A stretch of 64,000 nucleotides of DNA from Thalassotalea_H castellviae (GTDB lineage Bacteria > Pseudomonadota > Gammaproteobacteria > Enterobacterales > Alteromonadaceae). Both the position numbers and the translations under genes were made by a program. The number at the start of each line of letters is the position of its first letter. The first letter of the stretch is position 1. Positions 17,725 to 26,023 of the stretch are shown one piece after another. Where the stretch lies: NCBI RefSeq assembly GCF_031846185.1, contig NZ_JAVRIF010000002.1, forward strand, positions 310,001 through 374,000, written 5' to 3'. Under the pieces are notes generated by a model. That model was not told where the DNA came from and made no database searches. It worked only from the letters and a program-made list of their open reading frames with translations.

Positions 17725-17995
17725 TAGGCCATTACTCGATGTGAAAAAACAATATGTTAACCAAACACCTTTTGGTAATAAAGCATAAAAGTATCCAACC
17801 AGCATTCACTAATTTTATTGAGAAGTCGCTTAAGCCTCTTTGAGTGACCAAACGATTTGCGTTATGAGTTATTTCACTCACCTACTTGCATGGTAAAATA
17901 TCACCACAAAACATTCGATTATAAAACCAGTCAAAGTTAGTCGTGATTTACTAGTGCACTCAGCGTAAACAAAAAATGAAATATTGAGAAAATAG

Positions 17996-18036
17996 AAAAG
18001 CCAAGAGTATTAATTAAAGTGAACTCTTGGCTTTTT
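17996..18036 (-). terminator. Terminator of the amidohydrolase pair
   Basis: Long inverted repeat, AAAAGCCAAGAGT with ACTCTTGGCTTTT (13 bp), 14-base loop, followed on the minus strand by a short A+T-rich tail. It starts 31 bases after the second amidohydrolase stop. Confidence 0.8.
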
Positions 18037-18067
18037 AATAGAGTGTTAGTTAGTAAGCAAATACTTA

Positions 18068-19312
18068 CTATTTAGTATATGCTCTGGGCATATCACTCTC
18101 AGTAATGTAACGGTCACGTAACGCATCTTGGCGACTTTGAGTATCATGCTCAACACCATCAATCCACATTTTTTCAACACGGCTACTTAATTCAAATGGG
18201 TCTGCACTCCAAAGTACTAAATCCGCTTTTTTACCCACCGCAATTCGACCGGCATCATAATTAAAAGCATCGGCAACATTAGCTGTTACTGCCGCTAACG
18301 CTTGCTCTTTTGACACACCATTAGCGATAGCAACGCCAGCATCATAACGTAATTGATATAAATTATGTGTATCACCATTCACTTTAAAAGCAACGGTAAC
18401 ACCGGCATCCATTAACACAGTTGCGCTTTTTAATGACTGATGCAAGGCATCGAAACTTGGTAAGTTATCAATCGTCGCAATAATGACCGGTACTTTCGCT
18501 TCGGCTATTTGTTTTGCAACACTCACCGCATCACCTGCATCGGCAATCACTAAATCAAGTCCAAACTCTTGCTTTAATTTAATCAAAGCTAATATATCTG
18601 TCGCTCTATCTGCTTTCGCAATCAAAGGCTTTTCACCCGCTAACAAAGCGTTGATAATTTTTTCATCACGTTTTGGCTCTTTCGCGTCTTTCTTTTTATC
18701 TGCTTTAGCTTCTGATTTAGCTTTTGCTAACGCTGATTTTGCATCTTCAAGTTTATTTCGAAGATTTTGTAAAGCTAAGGCACGAGAACCTTTGCTTTTT
18801 GAGCCTACATTTAGCAAAACGGCAGAATTAGTTTCAACAATACTATCGAATTCACCTGAAAGATCAGCAATAAAAGCTTGTCCTTTGAACATGCTTTCAC
18901 CGCCTCTAGGTGTCACAATATTGGACGTGATACCACCTTTGCGACTGTAAGCAATAGCAGCTGATTTCGGATTAAACGCCGTGCTGGCATCAAAAGTAAT
19001 ATCTGCTTTTTTATCGCTGGCGTCACGTGTTCGCGAAACCGCCGAGACTTCAACTAAACCCAGCGTATTCATTGACCCAATTAAGCCAGGCGTTAAAATT
19101 TTACCCTGAGCATCAATAGTTGAATCAGCCGTAACTGTTTTAGGATTAATAGCCGTAATGACGCCGTTGTCCATAACAACAGTCGCATTTGTTAACGTGC
19201 CTTGTTCGGTCACGGTATGAACGGTGGCATTGGTAATAGCAATACTTTCTGCATAAACCGATGATGCTGAAGCAAGTGCTAAAGCGATAAGTGAAGATTT
19301 AAATAGTTTCAT
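18068..19312 (-). CDS. Exported amidohydrolase-like protein lacking metal ligands
   Basis: Periplasmic amidohydrolase-superfamily homologue of 414 residues with a cleavable signal peptide (cleavage near VYA/ES). The composite beta domain (ITNATVHTVTE, GVITAIN) and the C-terminal GRIAVGKKADLVLWSADPFEL are normal, but the metal-binding D-x-H-x-H motif is replaced: residues 75-85 read PGLIGSMNTLG, with Gly, Met and Thr where Asp79, His81 and His83 belong. A Lys/Ala-rich predicted helix (about 183-215) is inserted in the barrel. It directly follows, by 17 bases, a paralogue that keeps HxH, so it is probably an inactive or structural partner of that enzyme rather than an independent hydrolase. Confidence 0.8.
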   Translation of the reverse strand: MKLFKSSLIALALASASSVYAESIAITNATVHTVTEQGTLTNATVVMDNGVITAINPKTVTADSTIDAQGKILTPGLIGSMNTLGLVEVSAVSRTRDASDKKADITFDASTAFNPKSAAIAYSRKGGITSNIVTPRGGESMFKGQAFIADLSGEFDSIVETNSAVLLNVGSKSKGSRALALQNLRNKLEDAKSALAKAKSEAKADKKKDAKEPKRDEKIINALLAGEKPLIAKADRATDILALIKLKQEFGLDLVIADAGDAVSVAKQIAEAKVPVIIATIDNLPSFDALHQSLKSATVLMDAGVTVAFKVNGDTHNLYQLRYDAGVAIANGVSKEQALAAVTANVADAFNYDAGRIAVGKKADLVLWSADPFELSSRVEKMWIDGVEHDTQSRQDALRDRYITESDMPRAYTK

Positions 19313-19329
19313 AATTTTTACCCCTTTCC

Positions 19330-20712
19330 TTACTTCTGACCTAACATGAAATCGCTTTTCGCTTGATATTTTTCATCAAAACGATCGTATACTTTGGCGC
19401 CATCGACAAACACTTGTTCTGCTTGGGCATAAACACTAAATGGGTTTTGGTTCCACAGCACAACATCTGCATTTTTTCCTTTCTCTAAACTACCTGTTTT
19501 ATCAGCTATACCTAAAGATTTCGCAGAATTTAACGTGATCCAAGTAATTGCATGCTCTGGTTTGATATCAAAACCATTTTCATTGGCACGATACATCACT
19601 TTGCCCGCTTCTTGGTTTAATCGTTGAATCGTCGTTCCTGAGTCAGAATGGACAACCGCACAAGAATTCGCTTTAGCATCAACGATGGCAACATTCTCTT
19701 GTACCATATCGTAGGCTTCCATTTTAAAGCCCCACCAATCTGGCCACATGGCAGCACAGTTTCCGTTTTCAGCTAATATATCTGCAATTTTATATGCTTC
19801 AATGGCGTGGTGAAAAGTACCCGAGTGATAATTAAACTCTTTACCTAAATCAATCATCATCGCCATTTCTTCTGCTTTATAACAGTGGTTATGAATTAAA
19901 ATATCACCATCTAAAACACCTTTTAATGTATCTAATTCTATATCACGTTTTGGCGCTTCAGGGTTCTTACCTGCTGCATAATCGGCTTCATATTTATCCC
20001 AAGCACGCTTATATTCGGTAGCTTCACTCCATGCCATACGGTAACCAGCCATGTTGCCCATTCGTGTAGCAGGAGACACTTTACGACTTCCATAAACACG
20101 TTTCGGGTTTTCACCACACGCCATTTTCAATCCATATGGGGCTTCAGGAAACTTCATACCTTGCATGGTATGACTTGGGACATTTCTAAGTGTTACACCA
20201 CGGCCACCAAATAAATTTGCTGAGCCGGGTAAAATTTGTAATGTAGTAATACCACCTGCGCGTGCTGCTTGAAAACCAGGATCTTGTGGCCAAACACTAT
20301 GCTCTGCCCATACTTCAGAGGTATTTGGTTGAGTTGCTTCATTACCATCCGAATGTGATTCGGCCGAAGGACTTGGATAAACACCTAAATGAGAATGCAC
20401 GTCAATAACACCAGGTGTTACCCATTTGCCGCTACCATCAACTTCCATGGCATTTTCAGCGGATAAATTTTGACCCACTTGCTCAATTTTACCATTACTC
20501 ATTAATACATCAGCATTATCGATACGTTCACCAGCCCCAGTTAATACGGTGGCATTTTTGATCAAAACCGTTTTACTTGGTATTGCTTGATAGGTGCTTG
20601 GGTAAGGGTTTTTATTGAAAACAACTTTTTCATCTTGTTTTTCTGACTGCATGCACGCACTTAATGACACTGAAATAGCCGCCACCAAGAGTGTTGGTAT
20701 AAACTTTTGCAT
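19330..20712 (-). CDS. Lipoprotein amidohydrolase (imidazolonepropionase-like)
   Basis: Metal-dependent hydrolase of the amidohydrolase superfamily, 460 residues, with a lipoprotein signal (VSLSAC, Cys20) that would anchor it in the cell envelope. The metal-binding motif is intact (GVIDVHSHLG, His106 and His108), and further candidate ligands are seen in ILIHNHCY, YHSGTFHHA and VVHSDSG. The C-terminus has GSLEKGKNADVVLWNQNPF. AGGAACCTCAA precedes the ATG. It is the first gene of a two-gene operon with the ligand-less paralogue. The substrate is unknown; related envelope enzymes act on peptides or cyclic amides. Confidence 0.85.
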   Translation of the reverse strand: MQKFIPTLLVAAISVSLSACMQSEKQDEKVVFNKNPYPSTYQAIPSKTVLIKNATVLTGAGERIDNADVLMSNGKIEQVGQNLSAENAMEVDGSGKWVTPGVIDVHSHLGVYPSPSAESHSDGNEATQPNTSEVWAEHSVWPQDPGFQAARAGGITTLQILPGSANLFGGRGVTLRNVPSHTMQGMKFPEAPYGLKMACGENPKRVYGSRKVSPATRMGNMAGYRMAWSEATEYKRAWDKYEADYAAGKNPEAPKRDIELDTLKGVLDGDILIHNHCYKAEEMAMMIDLGKEFNYHSGTFHHAIEAYKIADILAENGNCAAMWPDWWGFKMEAYDMVQENVAIVDAKANSCAVVHSDSGTTIQRLNQEAGKVMYRANENGFDIKPEHAITWITLNSAKSLGIADKTGSLEKGKNADVVLWNQNPFSVYAQAEQVFVDGAKVYDRFDEKYQAKSDFMLGQK

Positions 20713-20887
20713 TTGAGGTTCCTAGTAATATGGTGTTTTTACTCATGTAACAATGAGTTTTTAATTATTTCACCAGATTACATTATTACGATTGCAACAT
20801 TTCGACAAGTTTATTCATCATTAAACCTGTTTGGCTGCGACGAAAAGCAATTTTGTAACGATGAATAACCATGTGAAGGATACAAAT

Positions 20888-21499
20888 TTAAAACGAGCGG
20901 AACCAACGACGTATTTTATTTTTTCTTAGATAAAGCAAAAATACACTGATGACAATATAGATACTCGGTTCGATAATGTCAGATTTTACAGACCAATAAA
21001 AATGCAGCGCCACTAAACATAATGCAACATAAACCGCGTTATGTAAGGTTTGCCAGTTTCGTCCCATGGTCTTTTTAATTGATGAAACCGAAGTAATCGT
21101 TAGTAAAAATAAAATCACTACAGCGAACATGCCCACAGTGATGTAAGGTCGGTCGATAATTTCATTTAAAAATAATGACCAATCAAATTGCACTTCAAAC
21201 GCTAAAAAACTAACTAAGTGAAACAAGGCATATGTGAAACTATACAAGCCGATTAATCGTCTAACTTGGAGCAAAAAAGACCATTTAAATTGTTGCGCTA
21301 ACGGTGAAACTAACAGGCTCAATAGTAATAAATTAAAGGCCCCTATGCCGGTAAAATGTAATACTGCTTCAACAGGATCAGCACCTAACCGGTCATTAAA
21401 TGCTTGAAAATAAAGCTTTGCCAATAAAAATAAGCTAATAAAGTGAATCGCTAATTTTAAGCTAAAAACGATCTGGCGAGTTTTGACTGTTGCCGCCAT
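20888..21499 (-). CDS. msrQ: MsrQ heme-binding membrane subunit
   Basis: Inner-membrane b-type cytochrome (YedZ) that passes electrons from the quinone pool to periplasmic MsrP for repair of oxidised methionine. The 203-residue protein has about six hydrophobic helices and the histidines expected for heme binding (LVSPLAQQ region; YALFHLVSFL; LHNAVYVALCLVALHFYW). Its ATG overlaps the msrP stop (TAATG), so the genes are translationally coupled. Confidence 0.92.
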   Translation of the reverse strand: MAATVKTRQIVFSLKLAIHFISLFLLAKLYFQAFNDRLGADPVEAVLHFTGIGAFNLLLLSLLVSPLAQQFKWSFLLQVRRLIGLYSFTYALFHLVSFLAFEVQFDWSLFLNEIIDRPYITVGMFAVVILFLLTITSVSSIKKTMGRNWQTLHNAVYVALCLVALHFYWSVKSDIIEPSIYIVISVFLLYLRKNKIRRWFRSF

Positions 21500-22503
21500 T
21501 AGTAATATTTCCGTAAATCCATATTTTTATATAAGTGCGCAACTTGTTCACCATAGCCATTAAACGGCAATGTATCGATCCGGTTACGAGCAAATAAACC
21601 TCCTGAAGTAAGGCGACGTTCACTCGCTTGACTCCAACGTGGGTGATCAACCTTAGGGTTAACATTCGCATAAAAGCCATATTCACGAGGCGCTAGTATA
21701 TTCCATGTAGTTGGCGGCATTTTTTCAACAAGTTTGATAGAAACAATCGATTTTATGCTTTTAAAACCGTACTTCCACGGCACTACTAACCGAACGGGGG
21801 CACCATTTTGTGCCGGTAATGTTTTACCATAAAGCCCAACGCTCAATAAGGTTAACGGATTCATCGCTTCGTCAAGGCGTAATCCTTCAACATAAGGGTA
21901 ATCTATCCCGCCCCCTATTCTTCGACTAGATTGTCCGGGCATTTGTTTGGGATCATATAAGGTTTCAAAAGCGACATACTTAGCTTTACTATTTGGTTTC
22001 GCTTTTTTAATGAGATCCGCTAATGGAAAACCAATCCATGGGATCACCATAGACCATGCTTCCACACACCTTAATCGGTAAATTCGCTCTTCGAGAGTGA
22101 AGCTTTTAAATAAGTCGTCATAATCTAAGGTAATGGCATTATCAACTTCTCCAGAAACCCTTAATTGCCAAGGATTGACTTTAAATTGTTGTGCATTTTC
22201 AACTGGATCGTTTTTAGCGGTTCCAAATTCATAAAAATTATTATGACTGATCACTTTAGCTTCAGGGGTAAGCATCTCATCTGTGACAATTGTTTGTTGA
22301 GCAGATAATACTTGTCTAGCAAACGGTTTAATTGGTGTTTTAGAAAACCAGTCTGCTTGGGAATTGGTGGATAAAAGTGCTGCAGCGCCAACAAATCCCA
22401 TTTTTTTAAGTGCTTGCCTGCGATTTACATAAAAGGCTTCGTCGGTAACTTGACTCTCTGACAGTTGCCATGGCGATGACTTTCGAGTGATATTATTGAA
22501 CAT
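21499..22503 (-). CDS. msrP: Periplasmic methionine sulfoxide reductase MsrP
   Basis: Molybdoenzyme (YedY) that reduces methionine sulfoxide in periplasmic proteins. The 334-residue precursor has a twin-arginine signal (NRRQALKKMGFVGAAALL), as expected for a cofactor-loaded export substrate, and the sulfite-oxidase-fold motif YRLRCVEAWSMVIPWIGFPL containing the molybdopterin-ligating cysteine. Conserved GQSSRRIGGGIDYPYVEGLRLDEA and PWKYGFKSIKSIV follow. It is the first gene of msrPQ. Envelope methionine repair fits with the nearby glutaredoxin, but no shared transcript is implied. Confidence 0.94.
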   Translation of the reverse strand: MFNNITRKSSPWQLSESQVTDEAFYVNRRQALKKMGFVGAAALLSTNSQADWFSKTPIKPFARQVLSAQQTIVTDEMLTPEAKVISHNNFYEFGTAKNDPVENAQQFKVNPWQLRVSGEVDNAITLDYDDLFKSFTLEERIYRLRCVEAWSMVIPWIGFPLADLIKKAKPNSKAKYVAFETLYDPKQMPGQSSRRIGGGIDYPYVEGLRLDEAMNPLTLLSVGLYGKTLPAQNGAPVRLVVPWKYGFKSIKSIVSIKLVEKMPPTTWNILAPREYGFYANVNPKVDHPRWSQASERRLTSGGLFARNRIDTLPFNGYGEQVAHLYKNMDLRKYY

Positions 22504-22622
22504 AATTGCTACTTACCGGTAATTAAAACATAAAGGCGTTTTAAAGCTAGACCATTAAAGTAGCAAAATAATTCGATTTTTTGTGATTAAACTCCGTTTT
22601 AAACACCAAGAAGTTGGTATTT

Positions 22623-22985
22623 TTAACGAACAAATTGTTGAAGATATTGATTAATCTCAGATGACTCATATAACCAATTGACGGTTTGATCCTCTTGAAC
22701 AATGCGCAAACAAGGCACCGTTTTCTTACCGCCTTGAGCAATCAACTCTGCACGATAATTTTCATTTTGATTAATATTTCTTAGCTCAATATTCAAACCA
22801 CCACGTTTTATTGCACGGCGAACTTTCACACAAAATGGGCAGGCAGGTAATTGATATAAACTTAAGTGCTCTGTACTTGCATCAATTTGTGCTTGTTCCT
22901 GAGCGGCTCTTTTAGGTTTTGAAGGCGAAAAAATAAAATCAAAAAATAAAATAATTCGGCCAAGCACCCATCGAATAATAAACAT
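22623..22985 (-). CDS. Membrane-anchored glutaredoxin-like protein
   Basis: A 120-residue protein with an N-terminal hydrophobic segment (about 2-17) and a glutaredoxin/GST N-terminal fold. The redox motif is CPFC in YQLPACPFCVKVRRAI (near residues 52-55), with the cis-proline TVPCLRI and a C-terminal ESSEINQYL typical of GST-like glutaredoxins. AGGATGTTGTT precedes the ATG. The anchor suggests the domain sits at the inner membrane; which side is not certain. It lies downstream of a DUF2058 gene and upstream of msrPQ, separated by over 100 bases on both sides. Confidence 0.85.
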   Translation of the reverse strand: MFIIRWVLGRIILFFDFIFSPSKPKRAAQEQAQIDASTEHLSLYQLPACPFCVKVRRAIKRGGLNIELRNINQNENYRAELIAQGGKKTVPCLRIVQEDQTVNWLYESSEINQYLQQFVR

Positions 22986-23131
22986 AACAACATCCTAGAA
23001 ATCGCAAGCCAGTAAAAACAGAATAATGTGTTAACCGACTAAAACAGCATAAAAATTAAGCGCGCGAGTTTAACAAAACAATGACTGAGTTACTATTAAA
23101 AGTGCACGAATCATCAAAAGCAGTAAAGCTA

Positions 23132-23683
23132 TTACCACATCAAATCATCAGGAATTTGATAATCTGCATACGGATCATCTGCTTCAATTTCATCTGATTG
23201 TACTTTTTCATTTTTTAATAGAATGACCGAAGCATCTAACTCCGCTAACTTCTCGGCGGTTTCACTTGTCACTATGTAAGTAATATCATCTTGCCCACAT
23301 AACGCTAAACGCCCGTTAACTAAGGCTCGGTGTGTTACTTCATCAAGGTATAATTTTTTAATTTTATTGTCGAAAGTGTAATTATATTCGCTTTCACCAG
23401 TGCAATTTTTTAACTGGTGATGTTGTAAAATTTGCAGAATTCTTAGTTTTTGTTCTTTTTTCTCGAGTTGGAGTTTTTTCTCTTCATTAAGCGCTTGGTC
23501 TTTCGCTTGTTTTTCTTGCTGAGCTTTGGCTAAATCTTGTTTGATTTTTTCTTGTAATGATTTTTCAACTTCAACGCCACTACGCTTTTGTTTATTCTTT
23601 TTTCTTTTATCACTGTTGGCTTGTCGTGCTTTTTGCTTTGTAGTAAGCCCTGCTTTCAGTAATTGCTCTTGTAGAGATGCCAT
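23132..23683 (-). CDS. DUF2058 (YaiL family) protein
   Basis: Cytoplasmic protein of 183 residues with a basic, strongly charged coiled-coil first half (LLKAGLTTKQKARQANSDKRKKNK and following K/E/Q-rich helix to about 90), then a conserved domain with YNYTFDNKIKKLYLDEVTHRALVNGRLAL. This is the YaiL/DUF2058 family, annotated as a nucleoid- or polynucleotide-associated protein; its real function is unknown. GGGG lies 7 bases before the start. Single gene. Confidence 0.88.
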   Translation of the reverse strand: MASLQEQLLKAGLTTKQKARQANSDKRKKNKQKRSGVEVEKSLQEKIKQDLAKAQQEKQAKDQALNEEKKLQLEKKEQKLRILQILQHHQLKNCTGESEYNYTFDNKIKKLYLDEVTHRALVNGRLALCGQDDITYIVTSETAEKLAELDASVILLKNEKVQSDEIEADDPYADYQIPDDLMW

Positions 23684-23769
23684 CTCGACCCCATCAACGC
23701 TTAGTTAAAATTTAATGGCCGTTATTTTATCAAGTAAATTTAGATTTAATAGCACCTATCGAGGTTTAT

Positions 23770-24381
23770 TCAAAATTTTTGACTCATTTCGTTGTCCTTT
23801 AGTTTTTGCAATTGTTCTGGAACATCTAAATCAACAAAAGCCTCAGGCATTATTTCAGAAATTAATTGATGGTGGAAATGTTTGATCACAGACTTTGCTC
23901 CGCTGCCGCTATGTAACTGAGACAGTAAGGAAAAACAATAAGCCGGAAAAATAACGGGTGGAGAGGTTAACTTTTTATCATGACTACATTGTCCGGCACT
24001 AATGATATGTTCAGGATTTTTAAGCCACAGATTTTTAATACGAAGAAAATGTTTCACCTCTAGCTGCCATTGATCAACTAACATTAACATCACGGCATCG
24101 GTATCTTCGTCGAGTTCGGACACCCCCTTAGCAATCGAAGAAGCAAGCCCTGCTTGCCAATGGTCATTCACCACAACCTTGATATTCGCGTCATCAATCT
24201 GATTTATCATTTCTTGCGCTTGAAAACCTACAACACAACTGACATGCTCACTCAATTGTTTGGCTATTTTACATTGGCGAGACAGTAAACTTTCACCGTT
24301 CAACGTGACTAGTTGTTTAGCTTGTCCTAATCGAGAAGAACTTCCTGCGGCAAGAATGATAATTTCGAGTTTTTCTGACAT
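23770..24381 (-). CDS. MobA-like NTP transferase (MocA type)
   Basis: Nucleotidyltransferase of 203 residues resembling molybdenum cofactor cytidylyltransferase. It has the nucleotide-binding loop IILAAGSSSRLGQAKQLV near the N-terminus, MLMLVDQW around residue 100 (metal/NTP site) and the GSGAKSVIKHF segment. Start ATG 24381 is preferred to a TTG two codons upstream; no strong ribosome-binding site is visible. It follows a cysteine-desulfurase-like gene by 83 bases on the same strand, suggesting a shared role in cofactor maturation. No molybdenum hydroxylase genes are nearby, so substrate and pathway remain open. Confidence 0.8.
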   Translation of the reverse strand: MSEKLEIIILAAGSSSRLGQAKQLVTLNGESLLSRQCKIAKQLSEHVSCVVGFQAQEMINQIDDANIKVVVNDHWQAGLASSIAKGVSELDEDTDAVMLMLVDQWQLEVKHFLRIKNLWLKNPEHIISAGQCSHDKKLTSPPVIFPAYCFSLLSQLHSGSGAKSVIKHFHHQLISEIMPEAFVDLDVPEQLQKLKDNEMSQKF

Positions 24382-24464
24382 ATACAATATTTACTAATCA
24401 AAGCTTAATACATAAGAATAAAGATAGTAACGACGAATACCTCAACTGCAAAGCAATATATGGC

Positions 24465-25730
24465 TTACACGAAATCTTCTAATGCCATCATTTGATGACA
24501 ATGACTCAAACTCGCGATGAGTTTGTCAATATCAGCATATCCGTTATATATGCCAAGGGATACTCTCAGTGTTTCTTCTATAGCTAAGGCACTATGTAAG
24601 GGTTGCGCAGCATGATTGCCACAACTTAAAGCGATATTTTCACTTCTCAATAAGCTTGCTACATCCTGACAATGTATATTTTGGCACTGAAAACTTACCA
24701 ACGTTGACATTTTAGCTTGCCTTAACGTGATTTTTTTATCGACAACGGGCCGATAAAAAGCTAATTCACTCAGTGATTTGTGCATATACATCGCAAGATC
24801 ATCAAGGTATAAGTTAATCTCTTTAAGCGATAAGTCATTAAGATAATCAATCGCTTCGACTAAACCTACGATACTTGCCATATTAGGTGTGCTTGATTCA
24901 AACCTAGAGGGACCACTGAAAAACTCACTTTCTTTATAATTCACATTTTTCGCCATGCCTGCCCCCCATTGAGATGGGAGCATTTCCCTTAGAATGTCAG
25001 GCTTAACATATAAAACACCGCACCCGGTAGGACCATAAATTTTATGAGCAGAAAAAACGTAAAAGTCACAATCAATCGTTGCCACGGTACAATGACTTCG
25101 AAGTACAGCTTGTGCTCCATCAATTAACGTTGCAATACCTTTACTTTTTGCTAATTGACAAATCTTTTCTACTGGATTCATTTTTCCAATAACATTTGAG
25201 CAATGACTAAAAGCTAAGATACAAGTATTTTCATCAAGCAATAAGGCTAGTCTTGCGATATCAATTAAACCATCAATGGCTAAAGGAGCTATTCTCAGCT
25301 CTACTTGATACGCTTTTACTAATCGTTGCCAAGCCAGTATGTTCGAGTGATGTTCAGCCGCTGAGATAACAATATTACAATGTTGACCTTTTTTTAATGC
25401 AGCGACAATTATTGGTTCAACATAACCATAGGCGACTTGATTAACCCCATCAGTTGCACCTGTATTAAAAACAATGCTTTGCCTTTGCTGGGCCCCGATA
25501 AAACAGGCTACTTTTTCACGAGCTTGCTCCAATTTATCTATTTCAGATGAATTAATTTGATCTTTTTCTTGGTGGCTATTGGCATGTGAATAACACTGAT
25601 AATGAAACATTGCTTCAGCCACATGTTTAGGAGTTAAACAAGTGGCTGCAGTATCTAAATAGCATAAATAAGGTTGAGCTTGTGGTACAAAAATAGAGAA
25701 GTCTTTCTTCCATGGACTTAGATTTGACAT
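24465..25730 (-). CDS. Class V aminotransferase, cysteine-desulfurase-like, atypical active site
   Basis: PLP enzyme of 421 residues in the SufS/CsdA branch. It has YLDTAATCLTP, VFNTGATDGVNQVA, SAAEHHSNILAWQ, the PLP lysine Lys230 in FSAHKIYGPTGCGVLY, and FESSTPNMASIVGL. In SufS/CsdA the persulfide-forming cysteine follows His in a motif R-x-G-x-H-C; here residues 369-377 read SCGNHAAQP, so Ala374 occupies the catalytic cysteine position and the Arg is lost, while a Cys370 lies four residues before. It may be a desulfurase using a shifted cysteine, or have another activity. The neighbour is a MobA-like gene. Confidence 0.8.
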   Translation of the reverse strand: MSNLSPWKKDFSIFVPQAQPYLCYLDTAATCLTPKHVAEAMFHYQCYSHANSHQEKDQINSSEIDKLEQAREKVACFIGAQQRQSIVFNTGATDGVNQVAYGYVEPIIVAALKKGQHCNIVISAAEHHSNILAWQRLVKAYQVELRIAPLAIDGLIDIARLALLLDENTCILAFSHCSNVIGKMNPVEKICQLAKSKGIATLIDGAQAVLRSHCTVATIDCDFYVFSAHKIYGPTGCGVLYVKPDILREMLPSQWGAGMAKNVNYKESEFFSGPSRFESSTPNMASIVGLVEAIDYLNDLSLKEINLYLDDLAMYMHKSLSELAFYRPVVDKKITLRQAKMSTLVSFQCQNIHCQDVASLLRSENIALSCGNHAAQPLHSALAIEETLRVSLGIYNGYADIDKLIASLSHCHQMMALEDFV

Positions 25731-26023
25731 AATAAAACGTTAACCAGCGAAAAGTTATCGTTAAAGTATCAAGCTAAAAATGTTGTAACAATCGGACAAG
25801 TGTAACGGATAATGACAGATTAAACAGTTAGAAACATTTCAACGTTTACCTCGGTGAACAACTTTTTCATCACGGCAAGATTAATAATTTAAATAATAAA
25901 TAAAACAATTAGTTAGATAATCTGCAACAAGATTGAATAAACTTAACGAGGTTTGTTAACCCTAAGTTTTTAGGGTACTCTTTAATCTCTTTTCAGATCA
26001 TAACTTTTCAAGGTAAAAGCTCG

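Noticed and set aside
18483..18950. 155-codon open frame on the plus strand
   Set aside because: It lies entirely antisense to the amidohydrolase-like gene, whose signal peptide and family motifs are clear; composition is Ser/Ala/Phe-rich as expected for the complement of an Ala/Lys-rich gene, and it has no ribosome-binding site.
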